Origin: Candidatus Binatia bacterium
GTDB taxonomy: Bacteria > Desulfobacterota > Binatia > HRBIN30
NCBI GenBank assembly: GCA_937925685.1
Contig: CALAMI010000013.1
Span: 1 to 64,000 of the forward strand
Reading direction: 5' to 3'
DNA: 64,000 nt
Positions within the stretch are counted from its first letter, which is position 1; each line of letters begins with the position of its first letter. Under the pieces are notes generated by a model. That model was not told the DNA's origin and did no database searches. It saw only the letters and a list, made by a program, of their open reading frames with translations. Shown here piece after piece: positions 36,451 to 44,720 of this stretch. The position numbers and the translations under genes are program-made.

Positions 36451-38241
36451 ATGAGCCGGACGAAAAGAGTGATCACGAACGGTGAAGTGGCACGGATGTT
36501 GCGGGAGATTGCCATGATGCTGGAAATGGAAAACGTGCCCTTCAAACCACGCGCGTACGAGAAAGCAGCCTATGCCGTGGAGAGCCTTTCCGAGCCAATT
36601 GCGGAACTTTTGGAAAAAGGGGGGGAGCGCGCCATCGAAGAGCTGCCTGGCGTGGGCAAGAGTATTGCGGAGAAAATCGTTACGTTGGTGCGCACGGGGC
36701 GTTTGCCCTACTACGAGGAGTTGCACGCCAAGGTGCCTGTGGACCTGAGCGGGCTCGGGGCCATCGAAGGCTTGGGTCCCAAAAATATTAAGGTGCTGTA
36801 CGAAAAGCTCGGAGTTCGCACGATCGAAGATCTGGAAAACGCAGCGCGCTTGGGGAAAATCCGTAGCCTGCCGCACTTTGGGGAAAAAAGTGAGCAAAAG
36901 ATTTTGCGCGGCATCGAATTTCTCAAACGCAGCCAGGGGCGCTTTCTCCTCGGTGCTGTGTTGCCGCTGGTGCGCGACATTGAACGTCGGTTAGAGCGGC
37001 TGTCAGGGGTTCGGCGGGTTGCGATTGCTGGCTCGATCCGGCGTTGCAAGGAAACTGTGGGCGATGGAGATCTGTTGGTGGTGGCCGACGATCCCGAGGC
37101 GGTGATGGATTTTTTTGTCAGTATGCCAGAGGTTCAGTACGTGCACGGCAAAGGGCACACGAAATCGAGTGTCAAGCTGCACATGGGCATGGACTTGGAC
37201 TTGCGAGTGGTGCCGGCGCAAAGCTGGGGAGCCGCGCTGAGTTACTTTACGGGGAGTAAAGCCCACAATGTGGCATTGCGGCGTCTGGCGATGGAGCGTG
37301 GCCTTAAGCTCAACGAGTACGGCCTTTTTCGTGGCGACCGTGCCATTGCCGGGCAAACGGAAGAGGAAGTGTACGAGGCCCTTGGCCTCGAGTTCATTCC
37401 CCCGGAACTGCGCGAAGACAGCGGCGAAATCGAGGCAGCACGCCAGGGGAAGCTGCCTAAGCTGATCGATTACGGTGAGGTGAAAGGCGACTTGCAAGTG
37501 CAAACGGACTGGACAGACGGGGCGCACTCCATTGAAGAGATGGTCGAGGCGGCGCGGCGTCTAGGACGCGAATACATTGCCATCACCGACCACACGCGGG
37601 CGCTGGCCATGGTTGGGCTGGATGCGGCAAAGCTGCGCGAGCAAATGCGTTACATCGACCAACTCAACGGCAAGTTGCGTGGCTTCCGCGTTCTCAAAGG
37701 GGCTGAAGTGAACATCGATCGTGACGGCAGCTTGGACATTGACGACGAGACCCTCTCACAACTCGATGTGGTCGGGATCGCTGTCCATTCTCACTTCCAC
37801 TTATCGCGGGCAGAACAAACGCGCCGCATTGTCCGGGCGATGGAAAACCCCCACGCCGATATCTTGTTCCACCCAACTGGACGGGCCTTGTTGAAACGGG
37901 AACCGTACGACGTCGACATGGAGGAAATCTTTGCCGCCGCCTTGCGTACCGGGACCGTGCTCGAAATCGATGGGTACCCGGAACGTTTGGACCTGCGCGA
38001 TGAACACGTGCGCAAAGCTGTGGAGGCGGGCGTCAAGTTGGTTATCGATACCGATGCTCACAGCGTCCATCATCTGGACTACCTGTTCTTCGGCATCGCC
38101 ACCGCTCGCCGCGGCTGGGCCACGGCTGCCGACGTGTTGAACACCTTACCGGTGGAGAAGTTTTTGGCAGGGCTAAAGGGCGGCCGTGAAAGCGCGAAGC
38201 CGGAACGAAAAAAGCTCGGCGCACCCAAGCGGCGCCGCTGA
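36451..38241 (+). CDS. polX: PolX family DNA polymerase/exonuclease with PHP domain
   Basis: A 596-residue family X DNA polymerase for gap-filling repair. N-terminal helix-hairpin-helix region (IEELPGVGKSIAEKIV; IEGLGPKNIKVLYEKLG), pol-beta-like nucleotidyltransferase with GSIRRCKETVGDGDLL (metal Asp pair in GDGDLL) and DLDLRVV, and a C-terminal PHP phosphoesterase domain (about 345-575). The first PHP motif, usually DLHxH or DLQxH, reads DLQVQTDWTDG with Q349 and Q351, so the metal-binding His pair is lost. Other metal ligands remain: ITDHTRAL, KGAEVNI, AVHSHFH, ILFHPTGR and IDTDAHS. Length matches B. subtilis PolX (570). Confidence 0.92.
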   Translation: MSRTKRVITNGEVARMLREIAMMLEMENVPFKPRAYEKAAYAVESLSEPIAELLEKGGERAIEELPGVGKSIAEKIVTLVRTGRLPYYEELHAKVPVDLSGLGAIEGLGPKNIKVLYEKLGVRTIEDLENAARLGKIRSLPHFGEKSEQKILRGIEFLKRSQGRFLLGAVLPLVRDIERRLERLSGVRRVAIAGSIRRCKETVGDGDLLVVADDPEAVMDFFVSMPEVQYVHGKGHTKSSVKLHMGMDLDLRVVPAQSWGAALSYFTGSKAHNVALRRLAMERGLKLNEYGLFRGDRAIAGQTEEEVYEALGLEFIPPELREDSGEIEAARQGKLPKLIDYGEVKGDLQVQTDWTDGAHSIEEMVEAARRLGREYIAITDHTRALAMVGLDAAKLREQMRYIDQLNGKLRGFRVLKGAEVNIDRDGSLDIDDETLSQLDVVGIAVHSHFHLSRAEQTRRIVRAMENPHADILFHPTGRALLKREPYDVDMEEIFAAALRTGTVLEIDGYPERLDLRDEHVRKAVEAGVKLVIDTDAHSVHHLDYLFFGIATARRGWATAADVLNTLPVEKFLAGLKGGRESAKPERKKLGAPKRRR

Positions 38242-38269
38242 GGAGTGGACCCGACAGGCGGCTTCCAGT

Positions 38270-38752
38270 ATGACGGCGTCCATGAAGGTGCTTTGTGGCC
38301 TAGCGGTGGACACACGCGTAGAAACCCCAGAGGGCCCGACGGAAGTTCGCAAACTGGTTGGGAAACAAGTTCCTGTCTTTACCCGCGACGCAACGGGGAG
38401 GACCCGTTTTCGCCTGGTGCGCGAGGCTGTAGTATTGCCTACCGCCGCGGTCTTGCGCGTCCACGTGGAAAACGGCGCGTCGTTTCGTGCTCTCCCCCGG
38501 CAAGGAATTTTTTTGGCGAGTCTCGAGTGTGTCGCGTTGCAGGACCTGCAACCCGGGCAGATCCTTTATCCAGCCTTCTTCTATCCTGCCGGGTACCACT
38601 ACATCACCGATACGGGTGAAGAGCGAGTGTCTTCGGCAGGCTGGCGGGTGGAAGCTGTAGAGGCGGCAGGCGAAGCCGAAATAGTTTCTTTGCGGGTGAC
38701 GCCGGAGCAATGTTTTTTTGTGAGCGCGGGCGTTCTACTGCGCAGTGCCTAG
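38270..38752 (+). CDS. Stand-alone Hint (intein-like) fold protein
   Basis: A 160-residue protein that consists of little more than one Hint domain. The start VLCGLAVDTRVETPEGPTEV matches intein/Hedgehog block A with C9 as the would-be nucleophile. FRALPRQGIFLASLECVAL followed by DLQPGQIL matches block B, but the block-B His is replaced by Gln. EIVSLRVTPEQCFFVSAGVL matches the C-terminal blocks, but the final His-Asn is missing (VLLRSA). So it keeps the fold and the first Cys but lacks residues needed for splicing. No signal peptide and no flanking exteins. It lies 28 bases after polX; either ATG 38270 or 38282 may be used. Function unknown. Confidence 0.65.
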   Translation: MTASMKVLCGLAVDTRVETPEGPTEVRKLVGKQVPVFTRDATGRTRFRLVREAVVLPTAAVLRVHVENGASFRALPRQGIFLASLECVALQDLQPGQILYPAFFYPAGYHYITDTGEERVSSAGWRVEAVEAAGEAEIVSLRVTPEQCFFVSAGVLLRSA

Positions 38753-38764
38753 CCCGGGCCAAGC

Positions 38765-39571
38765 TCAGCGCTCCAACCCCAGAAACTGCTGGGCGATCAC
38801 GCGCGCAAGTCCAGGAAGGTCGGAGACGATGCCATCGACACCCAGGCGCAAAACGCGTTCCATCTCAGCCGGGTCGTTGAGAGTCCACACGTGCACTTCG
38901 AGGCCGAGATCATGTGCTGCCGCAATGACGTCCGGTCGTACAAGTTCGACATTCCCCACCGTCAGCGGAACTTGGAGCGCGATCCCGGGCGGCGTGTAAT
39001 TGCTCCACTGCTGGCTTTGCAGTCGATTGAGGAATTCGAGGACGTCCTCAGCGGAGAACCCTGTGGCAAGGTCCGGCGCATGGTGTCTTACGCGCCGTAG
39101 GATGTCTCCTTTCTCTGCTGCAACGAGGACGCGGTGGCTTGCATCGAAGCGGCGAATCAATGCGATGACCTCGTCGATCAGGGCTGGGTCGTTTTCCTTG
39201 ATTTCCACATTGCAGGTCGCCAGTGGAAAGTGCTGCAACACAGTTTCGAACGTGGGTATGCGCACCCCTTGCCCGCGAAAGGGAAAGTCGTGCCCATCGC
39301 GCGAGAAGTGGTATCCCGCATCGAGCCGCTCGAGTTGCGTAAGAGTGTGTTCCCGCACAAGGCCAGTGCCATTGGTGGTGCGGTCGACCGTATCGTCGTG
39401 AATGACGACGACAAACCCGTCGCGTGTCGGGTGAAGATCGAATTCTAAGATGTCGGCGCCGAGCGCGCTCGCAAGGGCAAAAGAGGGTAGGGTATTTTCC
39501 GGGGCTTGTCCGGCTGCTCCTCGATGCCCAAATATGCGAGGCGGCGGATTGCGATAGAACCTTAGTGCCAT
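38765..39571 (-). CDS. Glycerophosphodiester phosphodiesterase
   Basis: A 268-residue GDPD TIM-barrel enzyme: FGHRGAAGQAPENTLPSF (catalytic HRG and metal Glu), ILEFDLHPTRDG, IHDDTVDRTTNGTG, NVEIKEND and HVWTLNDPAEM. It hydrolyses glycerophosphodiesters to glycerol-3-phosphate and an alcohol. There is no signal peptide, so it is likely cytoplasmic (UgpQ-like). The stop lies 12 bases from the convergent Hint gene. ATG 39571 was chosen at the first strand; no strong ribosome site is visible. Confidence 0.92.
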   Translation of the reverse strand: MALRFYRNPPPRIFGHRGAAGQAPENTLPSFALASALGADILEFDLHPTRDGFVVVIHDDTVDRTTNGTGLVREHTLTQLERLDAGYHFSRDGHDFPFRGQGVRIPTFETVLQHFPLATCNVEIKENDPALIDEVIALIRRFDASHRVLVAAEKGDILRRVRHHAPDLATGFSAEDVLEFLNRLQSQQWSNYTPPGIALQVPLTVGNVELVRPDVIAAAHDLGLEVHVWTLNDPAEMERVLRLGVDGIVSDLPGLARVIAQQFLGLER

Positions 39572-39643
39572 AGATTGCCGACTAACCGACAATTGCTTCC
39601 AGGGAAAGCGGCACATTTGCCGATGCGAGCATGAAGGGAAGTT

Positions 39644-41425
39644 CTAGTCGCGCCCGAGGACCCGTTCGGGCGACGACGGTGAGACGAGGTGGGCCGCAGC
39701 GCGCAAGGCTAGTGCGATAATTGTTAGCGTGGGGTTGTAACCGGAGGAGGTGACGAACACACTTCCGTCTACGGCGTACAAGTTTTCCACGGAGTGGAAT
39801 CTCTGCCACCGGTTGCACACGGAGCTTCGGGGATCGTCCCCCATGCGGAGGGTACCCAACACGTGGCGCGACTGCGGCGGGCGATCCAACGGGGCCAGGA
39901 AGCCGTATTCGGCACCTGCAGCACGATGAAGCTCGACGAGACGTGGTCCGTAAAACTGCCGCGCTGCTCGCTCGAGGGCACCAGGGCGATACGTGATGCG
40001 CGGCACAGGTTGGCCGAAAACGTCTTTGAGCTGGGGATCTAAGTCTACACGGTTGTCGAAGTAAGGTGCGTCTTCCCCTTGTTGGATGGTGACCGCGATA
40101 TGGGCCTGAAACACGTTAGCGCGAATGAGCCGCCACAGTGTGAGTTCCGGGATGTTTTGTAGCCGGGCAAGCTCGTACGCTTGCACCGCTGCTTGCGCTC
40201 CGGCAATTGCCCCGGAGTTGGTGCCAAATTCCACAATTCCGCCCAAGGGCATGCTCGGGTCGATTTCGTCACCGCCCGGGCACACGCCGCGTAAATCTGA
40301 GATTCCGTGCGTGACCGAGCGGCCGCGCTCGCCGTGAAGGCGCTGACGGTAAATGCCCACCCCTATGTTCTGAGCATGGAACATGAGAAAGCGGCCGACC
40401 AAGCCGCTTTCGTTGCCAAGGTCGGAGAGGAGGCAAAGGCGGGCGCTTTCGACGGCGCTGGCAGCGAGCAAGAAGACATCGCCAGTGGCATGCTGCGCTT
40501 GACCTCGGTCGTCCACGTATTCCACCCCCGTGACCGAGCCTTGGCCATCGTGCAGGAGTCGGGTGACGTGTGCATTGTACCGAAGCTGGCAGCGCCCGGT
40601 GAGCAAGGCTTCTCTCAATGTCGTTACCGCAGGGCTCCCTTTGGAGTTGTTGGGGCAGCCGTAACCGGAGCAAAAGCCGCAATCGTTGCACGGTGGTCGG
40701 CCACGGTAAAAACGTGAGTTTTGCGCCCCAGGGTAGGGAAAAGGATGGTATCCGAGGGCGCGTGCGCCACTACTCAGGACCTCCGCCACGTACATGGAAA
40801 GCCCGGGTGGCATGGGGTAGGCGGAAGCGCGCGGTGAAGCGTATGGGTCGCTGCCAGCGAGCCCCTGTACCCCGGAGAGCCGCTCGGCTTCGGTATAGTA
40901 CGGCTCGAGCTCGTCGTAACTCACCGGCCAATCGGCAAACGCGGCGCCCTCGTAGCGCACACCTTTTTCCTCGAGGGCTGAGGCAAGGCGGAAGTCCACG
41001 CGATTGAACCGTGGGTATTTCATATCGGCTTCGACAGCGCCCCCGCCAACGGTTTTCGGGAGGGTGTTGACGTCGGGATGAAATTGCGCGGGCGTTGCAT
41101 CGGATTCGCGAAATGTCCGCGGCTCCAACAGCGGATCCTGCTCCACGAAGCCGCGAATGGTGAGCTTCAGTTCGTCGTTGCTGAATAATGGCCGCGGTTG
41201 GTCCGGTGCAGGGTCATCGAGGCCGAGAAAATAGTTCGGACCGTGCTCGAGGATCAACACGGTTTTACCGCCCACGACAGTCAAAACACGAGCAGCAGCG
41301 GAACCGCCGGCACCTGCCCCGATGATGACGGCGTCGAACCGCTCGAGCGAGGTGTTTCCCAGAACTCCGGGAACCCGCGACGGCAAAGGAGTTCGGGCGG
41401 AGCTAGCTGGGACGGGGCCTTTCAT
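39644..41425 (-). CDS. GMC family FAD-dependent oxidoreductase
   Basis: A 593-residue flavoprotein of the GMC group, nearer to the gluconate/sorbitol-type dehydrogenase large subunits than to choline oxidase. FAD Rossmann motif FDAVIIGAGAGGSAAAR (about 29-45), VGGGAVEADMKYPR, a Cys cluster PPCNDCGFCSGYGCPNNSKG-like segment (about 240-260), and the C-terminal GMC part with HVLGTLRMGDDP (catalytic His region) and YNPTLTIIALALRAAAH. It overlaps the stop of the subunit-3-like gene by four bases, so the two should form one enzyme, with the small subunit carrying a Tat signal. Substrate unknown. Confidence 0.88.
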   Translation of the reverse strand: MKGPVPASSARTPLPSRVPGVLGNTSLERFDAVIIGAGAGGSAAARVLTVVGGKTVLILEHGPNYFLGLDDPAPDQPRPLFSNDELKLTIRGFVEQDPLLEPRTFRESDATPAQFHPDVNTLPKTVGGGAVEADMKYPRFNRVDFRLASALEEKGVRYEGAAFADWPVSYDELEPYYTEAERLSGVQGLAGSDPYASPRASAYPMPPGLSMYVAEVLSSGARALGYHPFPYPGAQNSRFYRGRPPCNDCGFCSGYGCPNNSKGSPAVTTLREALLTGRCQLRYNAHVTRLLHDGQGSVTGVEYVDDRGQAQHATGDVFLLAASAVESARLCLLSDLGNESGLVGRFLMFHAQNIGVGIYRQRLHGERGRSVTHGISDLRGVCPGGDEIDPSMPLGGIVEFGTNSGAIAGAQAAVQAYELARLQNIPELTLWRLIRANVFQAHIAVTIQQGEDAPYFDNRVDLDPQLKDVFGQPVPRITYRPGALERAARQFYGPRLVELHRAAGAEYGFLAPLDRPPQSRHVLGTLRMGDDPRSSVCNRWQRFHSVENLYAVDGSVFVTSSGYNPTLTIIALALRAAAHLVSPSSPERVLGRD

Positions 41426-42366
41426 GGGAAGCGTGGGGAACCAGCGAGGCGGGTGAGGAGCCGCAACAAGTTGGCAATTTCTGCCGGAAAGGGGGAGAAG
41501 GTTTCGTTCGGGTCCGCGGTCGAAGTTGGTTTGTCGGATCGTTCTCGGTACGAGTTGCTGGAACGATCGAAAATCGCGTACCCCAGGGGTTGGCTATCCC
41601 CATCGTAGCCAATGAACTGCCAACCGAGCCCACCCGGATTGCCGCCGTACTCGGGCACGGAAAACAGTGCTTCGATGGCGTGGCCAATGACGAGGGCGAC
41701 GAAATCTGGGTTCGCACGCTGGATCACAACTTGCCGCTCATCGGCCCCGAGAGAGGAAAATGAGCGCGCAAAAGTGGCATGGCCGAGCTCGTCCAACGCC
41801 TGCAGCCCACTGCGGTACTGATTCCGCAGACCAACTACTGGTCCGAGCACCGAGGCATTGAAATCGAACTCGTCTACCGTTTCGGAGCCTAAAAGTCGGG
41901 CGCGCCAGCCTAAGAGTTGCAAGCGCGTGAGCGGAACGAAGTGCTCGAAGTCGTTGCGCGGGAAGACGTCGCTCGCTTTGCCATGCTCCACATCGGGAAA
42001 GGGATTGCGGTTGCTGAATGGCCCCCCAGCGAAGATTGCCCCGGGGTGGTCCATCGAGGGCACGTCCGAAAGGAGCCGTTGGATGTAACGCTCGATCCCG
42101 TCGTACAGACGAGTCGTGTTGCCATCAATGGGTAAAACCGTTTCTATCACGGCACGTAACGTGGCAAGTTCGTCGTCACCCAAAAACGCCGCTAGCTCGC
42201 GGCCTCGTTCAGGGACAACGGCTTCCCCGTCGTCGCCGCACCCGGGAACGCTGAGAGGAATGAGAGCGAGCGAACCGCCGAGAATGCCCCAGCGCAACAC
42301 TTGTCGGCGGCTTATGCCCCGCGCTTTCTCCGCAGCTTTTCTGGGAACCGCAGGCACAACCCGCAC
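41422..42366 (-). CDS. Gluconate 2-dehydrogenase subunit 3-like Tat protein
   Basis: 314 residues. The N-terminus has a twin-arginine signal (SRRQVLRWGILGGSLALIPLSVPGC), which ends at a Cys and may also be lipidated. The body (DDELATLRAVIETVLPIDGNT; FVPLTRLQLLGWRARL; NPGGLGWQFIGYDG) fits the gluconate 2-dehydrogenase subunit 3 family that pairs with GMC flavoproteins. It likely carries the oxidoreductase across the membrane. GTG start at 42366; another GTG is at 42357. The next gene upstream ends 9 bases away. Confidence 0.82.
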   Translation of the reverse strand: MRVVPAVPRKAAEKARGISRRQVLRWGILGGSLALIPLSVPGCGDDGEAVVPERGRELAAFLGDDELATLRAVIETVLPIDGNTTRLYDGIERYIQRLLSDVPSMDHPGAIFAGGPFSNRNPFPDVEHGKASDVFPRNDFEHFVPLTRLQLLGWRARLLGSETVDEFDFNASVLGPVVGLRNQYRSGLQALDELGHATFARSFSSLGADERQVVIQRANPDFVALVIGHAIEALFSVPEYGGNPGGLGWQFIGYDGDSQPLGYAIFDRSSNSYRERSDKPTSTADPNETFSPFPAEIANLLRLLTRLAGSPRFP

Positions 42367-42375
42367 GCCCTGCCG

Positions 42376-42834
42376 TCAGCTGTTTTTTCTGCGGGGGGAC
42401 AAGTCGAGATCGGGAGGTGGATGATCGGGCAACTTCCACACGATGTAGGGTTTGTCCTTGAGCTCGTGATAAGCATTGGCTGCGTCGACAGCTTGGTGAA
42501 AGGCCGCTTCAAACGCGCCAACGTCTTCTTTTTTGATGGCTTCTTCCACGGCCGTCCAATGCTGATCGAGGAACTCTTGCAACGCGGCCTCGTGCTTTGG
42601 TCGCGTGAAAGCACCTAACTCCATCAGCCCACGGATTTCCTTTGCTTGGAAATGGGCCAGCGGCCAATTGCCCGCTTTGGCAGCGTAGTATAGCTTCCAG
42701 GTACGCTGGCCGATTTCGGGCATAATCCGCCCAAGGCCCGGCTGAATCGCTGCTAAGTCCTCGAGCGACATCTCACGGTGGCCGCTCCAAAACGTAGCCG
42801 CCTTCAGTCGTTCGAGTAACTCGTTGTTGTCCAT
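42376..42834 (-). CDS. Unknown helical protein at the head of the GMC operon
   Basis: A 152-residue soluble protein with no family I can name. It is helical and charged, with MSLEDLAAIQPGLGRIMPEIG, FQAKEIRGLMELGAF, AAFHQAVDAANAYHE and an aromatic C-terminal motif DKPYIVWKLPDHPP. Several His (HFQAKE, HWTAVEE, AFHQAV, AYHELK) are spaced like ligands, but there is no CxxCH heme motif or signal peptide. ATG 42834 follows GGGAG by about 7 bases. It is the first gene of the operon with the subunit-3 and GMC genes, so it may be an electron carrier or accessory protein. Confidence 0.7.
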   Translation of the reverse strand: MDNNELLERLKAATFWSGHREMSLEDLAAIQPGLGRIMPEIGQRTWKLYYAAKAGNWPLAHFQAKEIRGLMELGAFTRPKHEAALQEFLDQHWTAVEEAIKKEDVGAFEAAFHQAVDAANAYHELKDKPYIVWKLPDHPPPDLDLSPRRKNS

Positions 42835-43100
42835 CACAGCACTCCCCGAGTGAACAGTTGTTTGTTGCCGCCTCCTAGCACGTTACGCGCTCGCCTGTAA
42901 AGGCGCTGATGGGAGCGGAACCTGGCGAGACAACCTTGGCGATAAGACGTATCTGTTCCCCGGTGCGCAGGGGAAACGACCGGGAAACACCGCTCCTGGA
43001 CCACGGTCGTGTACCCCCGAGCAGCATGGAGGAACAGGCAAACTCCTGGAGCACGGCGGCGGAGCTTGTTATGCTTTGCTGCCCGAGGCTTACACAGAGC

Positions 43101-44720
43101 ATGAGTGTTTCCCACGATCCGTCGCTGGACGAGCAAGTAGCGCGTGTACGCTCCTATATGGACGGCTGCGGCCTCATGGTCGTTCCTGAGTCGGCCCGCG
43201 ACGTGCGCCGGGAGCTTGTTGCCCTCCTGCGAAGTTGCACTTCGACGGTGGTCGATGAGTGGATTGCCACCGTGGGAGTGGCCTTTGCAATTCCCGATCG
43301 GCAATGGCCGGAGGTTCGTGCTTGGATGCTGACAGCGTTGCAGCGTTGGTTTCGCCACATCGAGAATCCGCAGGATGTTGAAACTTACGTCTTCCTGCGT
43401 AATCACGCCCGCCGTGGTTTTATTTCCCACTTTCCTGCCTCGCGCTTTTTAAGTGGGCAAATGCGTTTGGTGCGGTTATTCGAGCAGCGCATCCAAGAGC
43501 ACTGTGCCCAGGAACCAGTGAAGGCAGCGGTGCTGTTGCAACTCCTGCGGCAGGAGTTCGAAGAACGGATTTTACACATCACGGACTTTTTCGTGGCTGG
43601 GCGAGAGGCCGATTTACGGGAGCAGGAGGCGAGCTACCGCCAAGCCGTGGACAATGCGCCAGCCGCGATCTTTCGTGTAGACTGTGATTTCAGCAGCATC
43701 CTGGGCGCAAGCGAGGTGGCGACAAAACTCACCCAACTCGGACGCGAACAAATCGTTGGAATGCGCCTTTGGGACCTGGTGCCGTCGGGAGAGCGAGCAC
43801 GGGTACGGCGGTTATTGGAAGATGCACGGCGGCGGGGTCATGCGCGAAGCGACGATTTGCACTTATTGCGGCGCGACGGCGAGCGCATTCCCGTGTTTGT
43901 TAATGTTGGACTCATCGAATACGCAGGGCAAAGGTTTTTCCAGGTCATTTGTGTCGATATTTCCGAGCGGAAGCGGCTGGAGAGTCAGCTCATTCAATCG
44001 GAGAAAATGGCGGCCATTGGTCAGCTCGCAGCGGGCATCGCTCATGAGATTCGGAATCCCCTAGGAATCATTGCCAACGCTTTGTTCGACCTGCGCGAGC
44101 TGTTGCCTCCGGGCCAGCCCGACATCGAGGAAGACTTGCGCATCGCCTTGGAGGAGATGCGGCGGGTGCAGGAAATTATCGATAATCTTCTGGAGTTTTC
44201 TCGCACCTCGCGCGTGGAGGCAGAGCTTGTCGACGTCAACGCCTTGCTGCAAAAAACATTGCAGCTGATGCAGAAGAGTCTGCAGACTCGCGGTGTTCGG
44301 GTGCACACCGAATTCGGTGACGTAGGCCTTTGCGTCGCCAACCAAAACGCCTTGCGGCAGGTGTTCTTGAACCTGATTACGAATGCAGTGCAAGCCATGC
44401 CGAATGGCGGCGAGCTTCGGATTCGTACGTTACCCCTGGGTAACGAGCGCGTTCGTATGGATTTTGCCGATACTGGAGTGGGAATTCCACCAGAGCACCT
44501 CAGTGATATTTTCAATCCCTTCTTCACAACGAAAGATCCCGGCCAGGGAACAGGCCTTGGACTCTCCGTGGTGCACTCCGTGGTCAAAAGATTGAAAGGA
44601 GAAATCCGTGTGCAGAGCCAGGTCAATCGGGGAACGACATTTACCATCGAGTTGCCACGCGGCGAAGAAAGTGAGGACTTTGTCGGCTTGCTTGGTATGC
44701 CGGGACGGCTAACGCCATGA
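43101..44720 (+). CDS. PAS-domain sensor histidine kinase
   Basis: A 539-residue soluble kinase. Residues 1-165 form a helical sensory region of unknown type (RsbR/RsbT co-antagonist-like length). A PAS domain follows (about 180-300; YRQAVDNAPAAIFRVD, LLRRDGERIPVFVNVG), then HisKA with phospho-acceptor H315 (AGIAHEIRNPLG), and an HATPase domain with N-box NLITNAVQAMP, G1 DTGVGIPPEHL and G2 GTGLGLSVVHS. No membrane segment. The start at 43101 is the ATG nearest the first helix; the open frame extends upstream to 42909 without clear protein character. It overlaps its response regulator by four bases. Confidence 0.88.
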   Translation: MSVSHDPSLDEQVARVRSYMDGCGLMVVPESARDVRRELVALLRSCTSTVVDEWIATVGVAFAIPDRQWPEVRAWMLTALQRWFRHIENPQDVETYVFLRNHARRGFISHFPASRFLSGQMRLVRLFEQRIQEHCAQEPVKAAVLLQLLRQEFEERILHITDFFVAGREADLREQEASYRQAVDNAPAAIFRVDCDFSSILGASEVATKLTQLGREQIVGMRLWDLVPSGERARVRRLLEDARRRGHARSDDLHLLRRDGERIPVFVNVGLIEYAGQRFFQVICVDISERKRLESQLIQSEKMAAIGQLAAGIAHEIRNPLGIIANALFDLRELLPPGQPDIEEDLRIALEEMRRVQEIIDNLLEFSRTSRVEAELVDVNALLQKTLQLMQKSLQTRGVRVHTEFGDVGLCVANQNALRQVFLNLITNAVQAMPNGGELRIRTLPLGNERVRMDFADTGVGIPPEHLSDIFNPFFTTKDPGQGTGLGLSVVHSVVKRLKGEIRVQSQVNRGTTFTIELPRGEESEDFVGLLGMPGRLTP

